From positions 1-5,321 of the forward strand of contig WGAK01000099.1 in assembly GCA_015494815.1 (NCBI GenBank): 5,321 nucleotides of DNA, read 5' to 3'. The DNA comes from Anaerolineales bacterium. GTDB lineage: Bacteria; Chloroflexota; Anaerolineae; Anaerolineales; DRMV01. Each line of letters begins with the position of its first letter. Position 1 is the stretch's first letter. The notes under the pieces are model-generated. The model ran no database searches. It was not told the DNA's origin and saw nothing but the letters and a program-made list of their open reading frames with translations. Both the position numbers and the translations under genes were made by a program. This document shows positions 1 through 5,156 of the stretch, one piece after another.

Positions 1-1206
1 GTCCGGGTCTTCGGTCACCCAACGCACGCGGTCGGGCAGCACGCCGGGGTGCGCGGTGTTGACCAGCACCACATCGAACAAGCCCGGCCCCACATGCTCT
101 TCCACCACCCGCACATGGTCTTGGGCCGAGAACGCGTCGGTTTCGCCCGGCTGCGTGGCCACATTCACCACGAAGACCCGCAGCGCGCGGGTGGCCCGCA
201 GGGCCTGGGCCAGGTCGGGCACCAGCAGGTTGGGCAGCAGACTGGTGAACAGGCTCCCGGGCCCTACGACCACCATGTCGGCCGCCAGGATGGCCTGCAC
301 CGCGGGGGGGAAGGCGCGCGGGTGGCCGGGTTCGAGCCATACCCGCCGAATGTGCCCCTGCGCGTGGGGGATGGTGCTCTCGCCCCGCACGACCACGGTT
401 TGGCTCTGGAAGGGCAGCCGCAGGTCGGCCCGCAGTTCCACCGGGTCCAGGGTGGCGGGCACCACCCGGCCGTAGATGGACAGCACCCGCCCGGCCTCCA
501 GCACGGCCTGCTCGAAACTGCCCGTCAGGCCAATCATGGCCGTGAGGAAGAGATTGCCGAAGGAGTGCCCGGCCAAATCGCCGTAGGCCTGGGGGAAGCG
601 GTATTGGAAGAGTTGGGCCAGCAGGTCTTCGTCGTCGGACAGCGCGGCCAGGCAGTTGCGAATGTCGCCGGGCGGCAGGATGCCCAGGTCGTGGCGCAGG
701 CGGCCCGACGAGCCGCCGTCGTCGGCCACCGAGACGATGGCCGTGATGTTGTGGGTGACATGTTTGAGGCCCCGCAACAGGGTGGACTGGCCGTGGCCGC
801 CGCCCAGCACCGCGATGTGGGGGCCGCGCTCTTTGCGCCGAAACGCGGCCAGGGTTTCGACCACGGGCTTGCCGGTGTGCAAGAAGGGCGCCAGCAGCGA
901 ACGATGCAGGCCCCACAGGCCGCCCAGCAGCAGGCCCGCGCCGACGCCCAAAAAGATGAGGGCCCGCAGCCAGCGGGGCAGAAAGCGCAGCGAGGCCGAC
1001 GAGAGCAGCGGCAGCCACCAGGTCTCGGGCGCGGTGCGATACACGTGCAGCACCGCGATGGCCGTGCCCACGGCCAGGAAGAAGACGCCCAGGAAGATGA
1101 GGCCCAGCCAGCGTTTGATGCCCAGGCCGGGGGTGAGCCACGCCTGCCAGGAGCGGGCCCAGGCCCGCCCGGAGAGATGTCGCCAGGGCCACGACCAGGA
1201 GGGCAT
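1..1206 (-). CDS. yvcK: YvcK/CofD-like UDP-GlcNAc-binding protein with N-terminal membrane anchor (3' end missing)
   Basis: The frame is open for 402 codons from ATG 1206 to the left edge, so the C-terminus is absent. The core starts near residue 128. It shows the family motifs GGGHGQSTLLRGLK (135-148), ADDGGSSGRLR (161-171), PPGDIRNCLAALS (178-190), GHSFGNLFLTAM (213-224), GPGSLFTSLLPNLLVP (315-330) and NVATQPGETDAFSAQDH (348-364). Known homologues bind UDP-GlcNAc and regulate gluconeogenic growth and peptidoglycan synthesis. Before the core, two hydrophobic stretches (about 33-54 and 82-102) flank a short Trp-rich segment, which predicts a membrane-anchored protein with a cytoplasmic core. 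The soluble Bacillus-type protein lacks this extension. The start is secure: an in-frame TGA lies at 1212-1210, two codons upstream, and GGGGGGTGA acts as ribosome site. It is the third gene of the pdxS-pdxT-yvcK unit, 17 bp after pdxT. Family assignment is very sure; the membrane role is inferred. Confidence 0.93.
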   Translation of the reverse strand, partial: MPSWSWPWRHLSGRAWARSWQAWLTPGLGIKRWLGLIFLGVFFLAVGTAIAVLHVYRTAPETWWLPLLSSASLRFLPRWLRALIFLGVGAGLLLGGLWGLHRSLLAPFLHTGKPVVETLAAFRRKERGPHIAVLGGGHGQSTLLRGLKHVTHNITAIVSVADDGGSSGRLRHDLGILPPGDIRNCLAALSDDEDLLAQLFQYRFPQAYGDLAGHSFGNLFLTAMIGLTGSFEQAVLEAGRVLSIYGRVVPATLDPVELRADLRLPFQSQTVVVRGESTIPHAQGHIRRVWLEPGHPRAFPPAVQAILAADMVVVGPGSLFTSLLPNLLVPDLAQALRATRALRVFVVNVATQPGETDAFSAQDHVRVVEEHVGPGLFDVVLVNTAHPGVLPDRVRWVTEDPD

Positions 1207-1223
1207 GGCTCACCCCCCGCGGG

Positions 1224-1883
1224 TCAGGTGCGCCCGGCCGCTGTTTGGGCCAGGTGCACGAAGTAGCGGTGGAAGCGGTCGTCGTCGGTCAATTCGGGGT
1301 GGAACGCGGTGGTCAGCAGGTGGCCTTGCTGCGCGGCCACAATGCGCCCGTCGGGGAGCCGGGCCAACACCTCGGCCGGGGGTTCCACCCGCTCGATGAG
1401 GGGCGCGCGGATGAACACGGCATGGAAGGGCCGCGGCTCGGGGTCCACCTGCCGCAGCACGGGCACGTCCAGGTCCACCTCGAAACTGTCCACCTGGCGG
1501 CCGAACGCGTTGCGCTCCACGGTGATGTTCATCAGGCCCAGCAGGGGCTGCTCACGCCGCGCGTCCTTGGAGAGGAAGATGGCCCCCGCGCAGGTGCCCC
1601 ACATGGCCCGGGTTTGCCCAAAGGCCCGCAGCGGCTCCAGCAGGCCGAATTCCACGGCCAGTTTGCCCATGGTGGTGCTTTCACCGCCCGGGATGATGAG
1701 CCCGGCCAGGCCGTCCAGGTGCTCGGGCAGGCGCACCTCGCGCACTCCCACGCCCAGGCGCAGCAGCATGTCCTCGTGCTCCCAATAGGAGCCTTGCAAG
1801 GCCAGCACGCCGATGGTCAGGTCGCTCTGGATGTGCCGGGCGCGGGCCCGCAGGTCGAAGGGGTTGGGGACGATGTCGGGCAT
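1224..1883 (-). CDS. pdxT: PLP synthase glutaminase subunit PdxT
   Basis: This 219-residue protein is the class I glutamine amidotransferase that releases ammonia from glutamine and channels it to PdxS. The glutaminase triad is visible as Cys98 (GTCAGA), His195 and Glu197 (FHPELT). The oxyanion motif PGGEST is at 65-70, and the family motif RNAFGRQVDSFE at 124-135. The start is unusual. Family members normally begin just before the first beta strand (here LTIGVLALQG, from residue 22), whereas this one has about 21 extra residues. No ATG, GTG or TTG codon occurs near the canonical position, and a perfect AGGAGG precedes ATG 1883, so the extension looks real. It lies 21 bp after pdxS and 17 bp before yvcK, so the three are very likely co-transcribed and PdxS and PdxT made together. 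Cytoplasmic. Confidence 0.96.
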   Translation of the reverse strand: MPDIVPNPFDLRARARHIQSDLTIGVLALQGSYWEHEDMLLRLGVGVREVRLPEHLDGLAGLIIPGGESTTMGKLAVEFGLLEPLRAFGQTRAMWGTCAGAIFLSKDARREQPLLGLMNITVERNAFGRQVDSFEVDLDVPVLRQVDPEPRPFHAVFIRAPLIERVEPPAEVLARLPDGRIVAAQQGHLLTTAFHPELTDDDRFHRYFVHLAQTAAGRT

Positions 1884-1887
1884 GAGG

Positions 1888-1893
1888 CCTCCT
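1888..1893 (-). promoter_or_regulatory. pdxT Shine-Dalgarno site
   Basis: A perfect AGGAGG sits only 4 nt before ATG 1883. The spacing is short, but no other start codon in this frame is served by a ribosome site. This supports the N-terminally extended PdxT. Confidence 0.75.
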
Positions 1894-1904
1894 GAGACGG
1901 GGGA

Positions 1905-2795
1905 CTACCAGCCGCGCCCGGCCAGGCGCTGTTCTTCGGTCAGGTCGGCCACTTGCTGCCCCCGCATGGGCTCGCCCAGGCCCTTGCTCACCTCGGCCAG
2001 AATGCCGGGGTCGTTGTAGTGGGTCACGGCCTTGACGATGGCCGCGGCCCGCTTGGCCGGGTTCTCGGACTTGAAGATGCCCGAGCCCACGAAGATGCCG
2101 TCCATACCCAGTTGCATCATCAGGGCCGCGTCCGCGGGGGTGGCAATGCCGCCGGCCGCGAAGTTGACCACGGGCAGCCGCCCCAGGCGCTTGACCTCGC
2201 GCACCAGTTCCAGGGGCGCGCCGATGTTCTTGGCGTAAGTGTAGATTTCCTCGTCGGCCAGGGTTTGCAGGCGGCGGATTTCGTCCATCACCGCGCGGGC
2301 GTGGCGCACGGCTTCCACCACATCGCCGGTGCCGGCCTCGCCTTTGGTGCGAATCATGGCCGCGCCCTCGGCAATGCGGCGCAGGGCCTCGCCCAGATTG
2401 CGCGCCCCGCACACGAAGGGCACCTTGAAGGGGTGCTTGTCAATGTGATGCTCTTCGTCGGCCGGGGTGAGCACTTCGGACTCGTCAATGAAGTCCACGC
2501 CGATGGCCTCGAGGATTTGCGCCTCGACGAAGTGCCCGATGCGCACCTTGGCCATCACGGGGATGGATACCGCGTCCATGATTTTGAGGATGAGTTCGGG
2601 GTCGCTCATGCGGGCCACGCCGCCCTGGGCGCGGATGTCGGCCGGCACCCGCTCCAGGGCCATCACGGCCACGGCGCCCGCGTCTTCGGCAATCTTGGCC
2701 TGCTCGGGCGTGACCACATCCATAATCACGCCGCCCTTGAGCATTTGGGCCAGGCCAATCTTCACTTTGAAGGAGCCGGTCAGAATTTCGGACAT
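1905..2795 (-). CDS. pdxS: PLP synthase lyase subunit PdxS
   Basis: PdxS builds pyridoxal 5'-phosphate from ribose 5-phosphate, glyceraldehyde 3-phosphate and ammonia supplied by PdxT (DXP-independent pathway). At 296 residues it is full length for this highly conserved TIM-barrel family. The key residues expected from Bacillus PdxS are present: Asp26 (GGVIMDV), Lys83 (MAKVRIGH), which holds the ribose-derived intermediate, and Lys151 (RTKGEAGTG), the second imine-forming lysine. The phosphate-binding region NFAAGGIATPADAA and the FVGSGIF motif are intact. The start ATG 2795 lies 8 nt after GGAGG (2808-2804) and gives the usual MSEILTGSFKVK N-terminus. It is the first gene of the pdxS-pdxT-yvcK unit and has its own promoter and a structured leader. 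No defects are seen. Confidence 0.98.
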   Translation of the reverse strand: MSEILTGSFKVKIGLAQMLKGGVIMDVVTPEQAKIAEDAGAVAVMALERVPADIRAQGGVARMSDPELILKIMDAVSIPVMAKVRIGHFVEAQILEAIGVDFIDESEVLTPADEEHHIDKHPFKVPFVCGARNLGEALRRIAEGAAMIRTKGEAGTGDVVEAVRHARAVMDEIRRLQTLADEEIYTYAKNIGAPLELVREVKRLGRLPVVNFAAGGIATPADAALMMQLGMDGIFVGSGIFKSENPAKRAAAIVKAVTHYNDPGILAEVSKGLGEPMRGQQVADLTEEQRLAGRGW

Positions 2796-2807
2796 GACAA
2801 AAACCTC

Positions 2808-2857
2808 CGTTCGCGCAGCGTTCCGCGTCGAGGGCTCTCGACGAACGCCGGGGCGTT
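2808..2857 (-). promoter_or_regulatory. Structured 5' leader of pdxS with competing hairpins
   Basis: The main hairpin pairs 2848-2843 (GCGTTC) with 2823-2818 (GAACGC) and 2842-2837 (GTCGAG) with 2832-2827 (CTCGAC). This gives 12 bp with a 4-nt loop (2836-2833) and one 3-nt bulge (2826-2824). The GGCGTT strand can instead pair upstream with AACGCC (2857-2852). The overlapping CGTTCG (2847-2842) can pair with CGAACG (2813-2808), whose last base is the first G of the pdxS Shine-Dalgarno (2808-2804). These pairings exclude one another and could affect pdxS translation. The pairings are read directly; a regulatory role, or alternatively an operator for a DNA-binding protein, is inference. Confidence 0.5.
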
Positions 2858-2865
2858 GCGCTTAA

Positions 2866-2874
2866 ATTCTACCA
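2866..2874 (-). promoter_or_regulatory. Extended -10 promoter of the pdxS-pdxT-yvcK unit
   Basis: TGG followed by TAGAAT (2871-2866) is a good extended -10 element. No recognisable -35 box lies 16-18 bp upstream, where the DNA is very GC-rich. Transcription would start near 2859, leaving a leader of about 65 nt. The surrounding bases closely match the tatA promoter at 3942-3934. Confidence 0.6.
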
Positions 2875-2908
2875 CCGGGGCGGGCCCGGCGCGGGTTGCA
2901 GGGGCGTT

Positions 2909-3697
2909 TCAGGGGGAAGAAGACGGTGCGGCCGGGTCGGGTTCCAGGGCCGCGGCCAGCAGTTCGGCCAGGTGCACCAGGGGCAGCGTGACCCCGGCCC
3001 GGTGCAGCATGCCGGCCAGGTGCAGCAAGCAGCCGGGGTCCGCGGTCACGGCCACATGCGCGGCGGTGCGCTGCAGGGCCTCGACCTTGTGCTCGCCGAT
3101 GCCGGCGGCCAGGTCGGGGTACTGGGCCGAGAACGCGCCCCCAAAGCCGCAGCACACCTCTTCGTCGGGCAGCGGCACCCGGCGGGCGCCGGGCAGGTGG
3201 TCCAGCAGCACCTTGGGGGGCTGGGTCACGCCCAGGTCGCGCGTCATGTGGCACGAGGGGTGATAGGTGAGGCGCCCGCCCCAGCGCGCGCCCGGCACAT
3301 GCGTTATCCCCAGCACTTCGACGATGAACTCGCTGAACTCGTACACGCGCGCGGCCAGGGCCCGGGCGCGTGGGCCCCAGGCCGGGTCGTCGGCGAACAA
3401 CGCGGGATAGTGCACCCGCAGCATGGCCGTGCACGAGCCCGAAGGCACGACCACGGGCCCGGGGTGCGCTTCCAACACCCGGATGGTATGCCGGGCCATG
3501 CGGCGGGCTTCATCCCACTGGCCCACATTGAAGGCCGGCTGGCCGCAGCAGGTCAGCCGTGAGGGGATGTGCACGCGCAGGCCCAGATGTTCCAGCACCT
3601 GCCGCGCGGCATCCAGCAGGCCGGGCCGAAAGGTCGCGGCCAGGCATACGGGGAACAGATGCGCCGCGGTCGGGGCCGAGGCCTCGGCAGTGGGCAT
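2909..3697 (-). CDS. LutA/YkgE-like (Fe-S)-binding protein with two CCG domains
   Basis: This 262-residue protein has the duplicated cysteine-rich (CCG) domain layout of LutA/YkgE and heterodisulfide reductase HdrB/GlpC relatives. Domain 1 carries Cys18 (FPVCLA), Cys50-Cys51 (CCGQP) and Cys89 (SGSC). Domain 2 carries Cys149 (HPSCH), Cys182-Cys183 (CCGFGG) and Cys223 (DPGC). Length and motif order fit LutA, the small Fe-S subunit of the LutABC L-lactate oxidation complex, which is cytoplasmic or membrane-associated. No lutB, lutC or dehydrogenase gene is visible, so the substrate is unknown and no symbol is given. ATG 3697 lies 4 bp after the tatA stop with only a weak ribosome site, suggesting translational coupling. 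No alternative start exists before the first motif. The residue 1-12 segment is low-complexity and not a signal peptide. Confidence 0.88.
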   Translation of the reverse strand: MPTAEASAPTAAHLFPVCLAATFRPGLLDAARQVLEHLGLRVHIPSRLTCCGQPAFNVGQWDEARRMARHTIRVLEAHPGPVVVPSGSCTAMLRVHYPALFADDPAWGPRARALAARVYEFSEFIVEVLGITHVPGARWGGRLTYHPSCHMTRDLGVTQPPKVLLDHLPGARRVPLPDEEVCCGFGGAFSAQYPDLAAGIGEHKVEALQRTAAHVAVTADPGCLLHLAGMLHRAGVTLPLVHLAELLAAALEPDPAAPSSSP

Positions 3698-3701
3698 CGT
3701 A

Positions 3702-3899
3702 TCACGAGGCCGCGTCGGACGGCTTGTCGTCCGTCGCGGGTTGCGACTGCTCGCTTTCGCCTTGCAGGCCTTCGCGGAAGGCGCGCAAGCCCTTGCCGAC
3801 CTCGCCCATCACCTGGCTGATGCGGCCCACGCCGAACAGCAACACGATGATGGCCAGAATCAACAGCAGTTCGGGCACGCCCAAGCCACCGATACGCAT
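3702..3899 (-). CDS. tatA: Twin-arginine translocase subunit TatA/TatE family
   Basis: This is a 65-residue TatA-type protein. A short N-terminus with Glu10 leads into one membrane helix (about 6-24, VPELLLILAIIVLLFGVG). The FG hinge at 22-23 follows, then an amphipathic helix (about 27-45, ISQVMGEVGKGLRAFREGL) and an acidic, polar tail. TatA protomers assemble with TatC to export folded proteins carrying RR signal peptides; no tatC is in the window. The GVGRI sequence after the hinge, in place of the proteobacterial GPKKLPE, resembles TatA of Chloroflexota as far as I recall. ATG 3899 has AGGAGG 5-6 nt upstream (core GGAGG 3910-3906). It has its own promoter just beyond the cysM stop and heads a likely two-gene unit with the LutA-like gene. 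Confidence 0.93.
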   Translation of the reverse strand: MRIGGLGVPELLLILAIIVLLFGVGRISQVMGEVGKGLRAFREGLQGESEQSQPATDDKPSDAAS

Positions 3900-3933
3900 G
3901 ACGAACCTCCTACACGGTCAAACTTGCGCTTTG

Positions 3934-3942
3934 ATTGTACCA
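3934..3942 (-). promoter_or_regulatory. Extended -10 promoter of tatA
   Basis: TGG followed by TACAAT (3939-3934) lies in the 52-bp gap between the cysM stop and tatA. No convincing -35 box is present; the only TTGA-like hexamer (TTGAGC) is just 10 bp upstream of the -10. Transcription would start near 3927, giving a leader of about 28 nt that includes AGGAGG. Confidence 0.6.
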
Positions 3943-3963
3943 CCGCGAGGCTCAAGCCGCGGT
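3942..3963. repeat. Inverted repeat at the cysM stop and tatA promoter
   Basis: The 6-bp arms ACCGCG (3942-3947) and CGCGGT (3958-3963) flank 10 bp that contain the cysM stop codon. No T-run follows, so it is a poor intrinsic terminator. It abuts the tatA extended -10 and could be an operator or chance in GC-rich DNA. Confidence 0.3.
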
Positions 3964-4914
3964 TTGCCAGGGCGGGCCGCTCAGGTACTTGTAGCCGGCG
4001 TCGGGCAGCACGGCCACCACCACGCCCTGCTGCAGCGACGCGGCCACCTGCAACGCGGCCCAGGTGATGGCGCCTGCGGACAGGCCCACGAACAGGCCCT
4101 CCTCGCGCGCCAGGCGCAACACCGTCGCCTGGGCCGCGGCCGCGGGCACCCGCACCACTTCGTCGGGGAAGGTCGGGTCGTAGATGGCCGGCTTGCGCTG
4201 GGCGGAGGGCATGTGCTTGAGTCCTTCGATGCCCTGCTGCCCGTCGGTGGGCTGTACGGCCACGAGGCGCACTTCAGGGCGCACGGCCCGCAGGTACCGC
4301 CCGGTGCCCATCAGGGTGCCGCCGGTGCCCGTTCCGGCCACCAGGTGGGTGACGCGGCCGTGGGTTTGGGCCAGAATTTCGGGGCCGGTGGTGCTGTAAT
4401 GCGCCTGCCAGTTGGCCGGGTTGTCGTACTGGTTGGCCCAGTAAAAGCGGTCGGGGTGCCGAGTGGCCTGCCGTTGCACCCAGGCCATCGCGCCGTCCAC
4501 GCCCTGGTCGGGGTCGGTGAGCACCAGTTCTGCGCCCAGACCGCGCAAGATGGCGATGCGCTCAGGGCTGGCGTTGGCGGGCATGGCCAGCGTCAGGGGC
4601 AGACCCAGCGCGGCGGCGAGGGTGGCGTACGCGATGCCCGTGTTGCCCGAAGTGGCGTCTATCAGGCGGCGGCTCCGCAGCCAGCCCGCGTCCAGCGCGC
4701 GGCGCATGATGGCCCACGCGGGGCGGGCCTTGACCGAACCGCTGGCGTTGAACCACTCGGCCTTGACCCAGACCTCCACCGTGGGGGGCAGGTCGCGAGC
4801 CAGCCGCCGCAAAGGAATGAGCGGGGTGTGGCCGATATGGGCCTCGATGCCGCCCACTCGCGTGGGCGTGAGCCGGGCAGGAGCGTCGTGCGGGGCAAGG
4901 GTCGCAGGAAACAT
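3952..4914 (-). CDS. cysM: PLP-dependent cysteine synthase, CysM-type
   Basis: This 320-residue fold-type II PLP enzyme forms L-cysteine from an activated serine (O-acetyl- or possibly O-phosphoserine) and a sulfide donor, in the cytoplasm. Lys62 (NASGSVKAR) is the Schiff-base lysine. The substrate loop TSGNTG is at 88-93, the conserved NPANWQAHYSTTGPEI at 165-180, and the PLP phosphate loop GTGTGGT at 194-200. Ser279 in GLSAGA is the residue expected near the pyridine nitrogen, and the C-terminus has the typical PDAGYKYLS. The segment GIEGLKHM...PAIYD fits the CysM-like branch better than CysK, which has a PGIG-type motif there; the serine donor cannot be fixed by eye. ATG 4914 follows AGGAGG with a 6-nt gap. 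Upstream lies a three-cysteine leader peptide and attenuator, which independently supports a cysteine biosynthetic role. Confidence 0.93.
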   Translation of the reverse strand: MFPATLAPHDAPARLTPTRVGGIEAHIGHTPLIPLRRLARDLPPTVEVWVKAEWFNASGSVKARPAWAIMRRALDAGWLRSRRLIDATSGNTGIAYATLAAALGLPLTLAMPANASPERIAILRGLGAELVLTDPDQGVDGAMAWVQRQATRHPDRFYWANQYDNPANWQAHYSTTGPEILAQTHGRVTHLVAGTGTGGTLMGTGRYLRAVRPEVRLVAVQPTDGQQGIEGLKHMPSAQRKPAIYDPTFPDEVVRVPAAAAQATVLRLAREEGLFVGLSAGAITWAALQVAASLQQGVVVAVLPDAGYKYLSGPPWQTAA

Positions 4915-4920
4915 GAGGCA

Positions 4921-4926
4921 CCTCCT
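4921..4926 (-). promoter_or_regulatory. cysM Shine-Dalgarno site
   Basis: AGGAGG (continuing to AGGAGGTG, 4926-4919) lies 6 nt before ATG 4914 and fixes the cysM start. It is downstream of the attenuator terminator, so cysM is translated only from read-through transcripts. Confidence 0.85.
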
Positions 4927-4964
4927 GAGCCGAAAGGGGAAAAGAAAAAGCGGCCTCGCCCATC

Positions 4965-5001
4965 AAAAAACGGTGCGGCCGCTCATACGAGGTCCGCACC
5001 G
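4965..5001 (-). terminator. Intrinsic terminator of the cysteine attenuator
   Basis: CGGTGCGG (5001-4994) and CCGCACCG (4978-4971) form a perfect 8-bp GC-rich stem followed immediately by six T residues (4970-4965). The 15-nt loop contains a small inner CTC/GAG stem (4991-4989 with 4984-4982). It lies between the leader peptide and cysM on the same strand, so it must be conditionally read through. Premature transcripts would be about 158 nt. Confidence 0.9.
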
Positions 5002-5054
5002 CCGGGGGAAGCCGCTGAAGACGCGCGCCGTTCCGAGGCGACTACGGACCTCGC
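4987..5054 (-). promoter_or_regulatory. Antiterminator pairing of the cysteine attenuator
   Basis: CGAGGTCCG (5053-5045), at the end of the leader peptide frame, is perfectly complementary to CGGACCTCG (4996-4988). With flanking G-U and A-U pairs the helix reaches 12 bp (5054-5043 with 4987-4998). It consumes bases 4998-4994, five of the eight 5'-arm bases of the terminator, so the two structures exclude each other. The complementarity is direct; its function follows the classical attenuation model. Confidence 0.82.
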
Positions 5055-5059
5055 CTCGG
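5033..5059 (-). promoter_or_regulatory. Protector (1:2) hairpin of the cysteine attenuator
   Basis: CCGAGGCGA (5059-5051) pairs perfectly with TCGCCTCGG (5041-5033) around the 9-nt loop GGTCCGTAG. The 5' arm begins on the base after the third Cys codon, where a stalled ribosome would melt it. When intact, the hairpin locks up much of the antiterminator strand 5053-5045 in its stem and loop, which favours the terminator. Confidence 0.82.
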
Positions 5060-5107
5060 ACAACAACAAGCCTGCGCGTGCGTGGTGAAGAAAGCCGATA
5101 GAGTCAT
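5042..5107 (-). CDS. Cysteine-rich leader peptide controlling cysM by attenuation
   Basis: A 21-codon ORF runs from ATG 5107 to TAG 5044-5042. It has AGGAG (5117-5113) 5 nt upstream and starts about 15 nt into the predicted transcript. Its C-terminal part reads HAQACCCPRRGP, with three successive TGT Cys codons at residues 14-16 (5068-5060). Cysteine is rare in these neighbours, so three in a row directly upstream of a cysteine synthase gene are diagnostic of a leader peptide that measures charged Cys-tRNA. The stop codon lies in the loop of the protector hairpin. A ribosome that reaches it would cover the antiterminator strand, whereas one paused at the first Cys codon would leave that strand free. 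Leader peptides with Cys runs are known upstream of sulfur genes in actinobacteria. No other function is expected for the peptide. Confidence 0.9.
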   Translation of the reverse strand: MTLSAFFTTHAQACCCPRRGP

Positions 5108-5128
5108 GGCTGCTCCTAAGGTGCCCTC

Positions 5129-5156
5129 ATTGTACCGCAGGCGCCGCGGATGTCAA
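5129..5156 (-). promoter_or_regulatory. Sigma-70-type promoter of the cysM leader
   Basis: A consensus -35 TTGACA (5156-5151) and a -10 TACAAT (5134-5129) are separated by 16 bp. Transcription would start near 5122, just upstream of the leader peptide ribosome site. It is the strongest promoter in the window, as expected for a gene controlled after initiation. Confidence 0.88.

Noticed and set aside
49..1266. 405-codon plus-strand open frame
   Set aside because: It is antisense to yvcK, its product is low-complexity rich in Gly, His and Gln without any recognisable domain, and the opposite strand encodes clear family motifs. High GC removes stop codons from shadow frames.
1681..2412. 243-codon minus-strand frame overlapping pdxS and pdxT
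   Set aside because: It is the +1-type shadow of two genuine genes, and its Arg/Gly/Pro-rich product has no motif.
2877..2890. Hairpin after the LutA-like stop as a terminator
   Set aside because: Arms CCGGG and CCCGG form only 5 bp and no T-run follows, so it is not a credible intrinsic terminator.
1953..3263. 436-codon plus-strand open frame
   Set aside because: It runs antisense across pdxS and the LutA-like gene and across a promoter region. No ribosome site or protein motif supports it.
3559..5088. 509-codon plus-strand open frame
   Set aside because: It spans antisense to three separate elements (LutA-like gene, tatA, cysM) and the attenuator, with a compositionally biased product. 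It is a GC-driven shadow.
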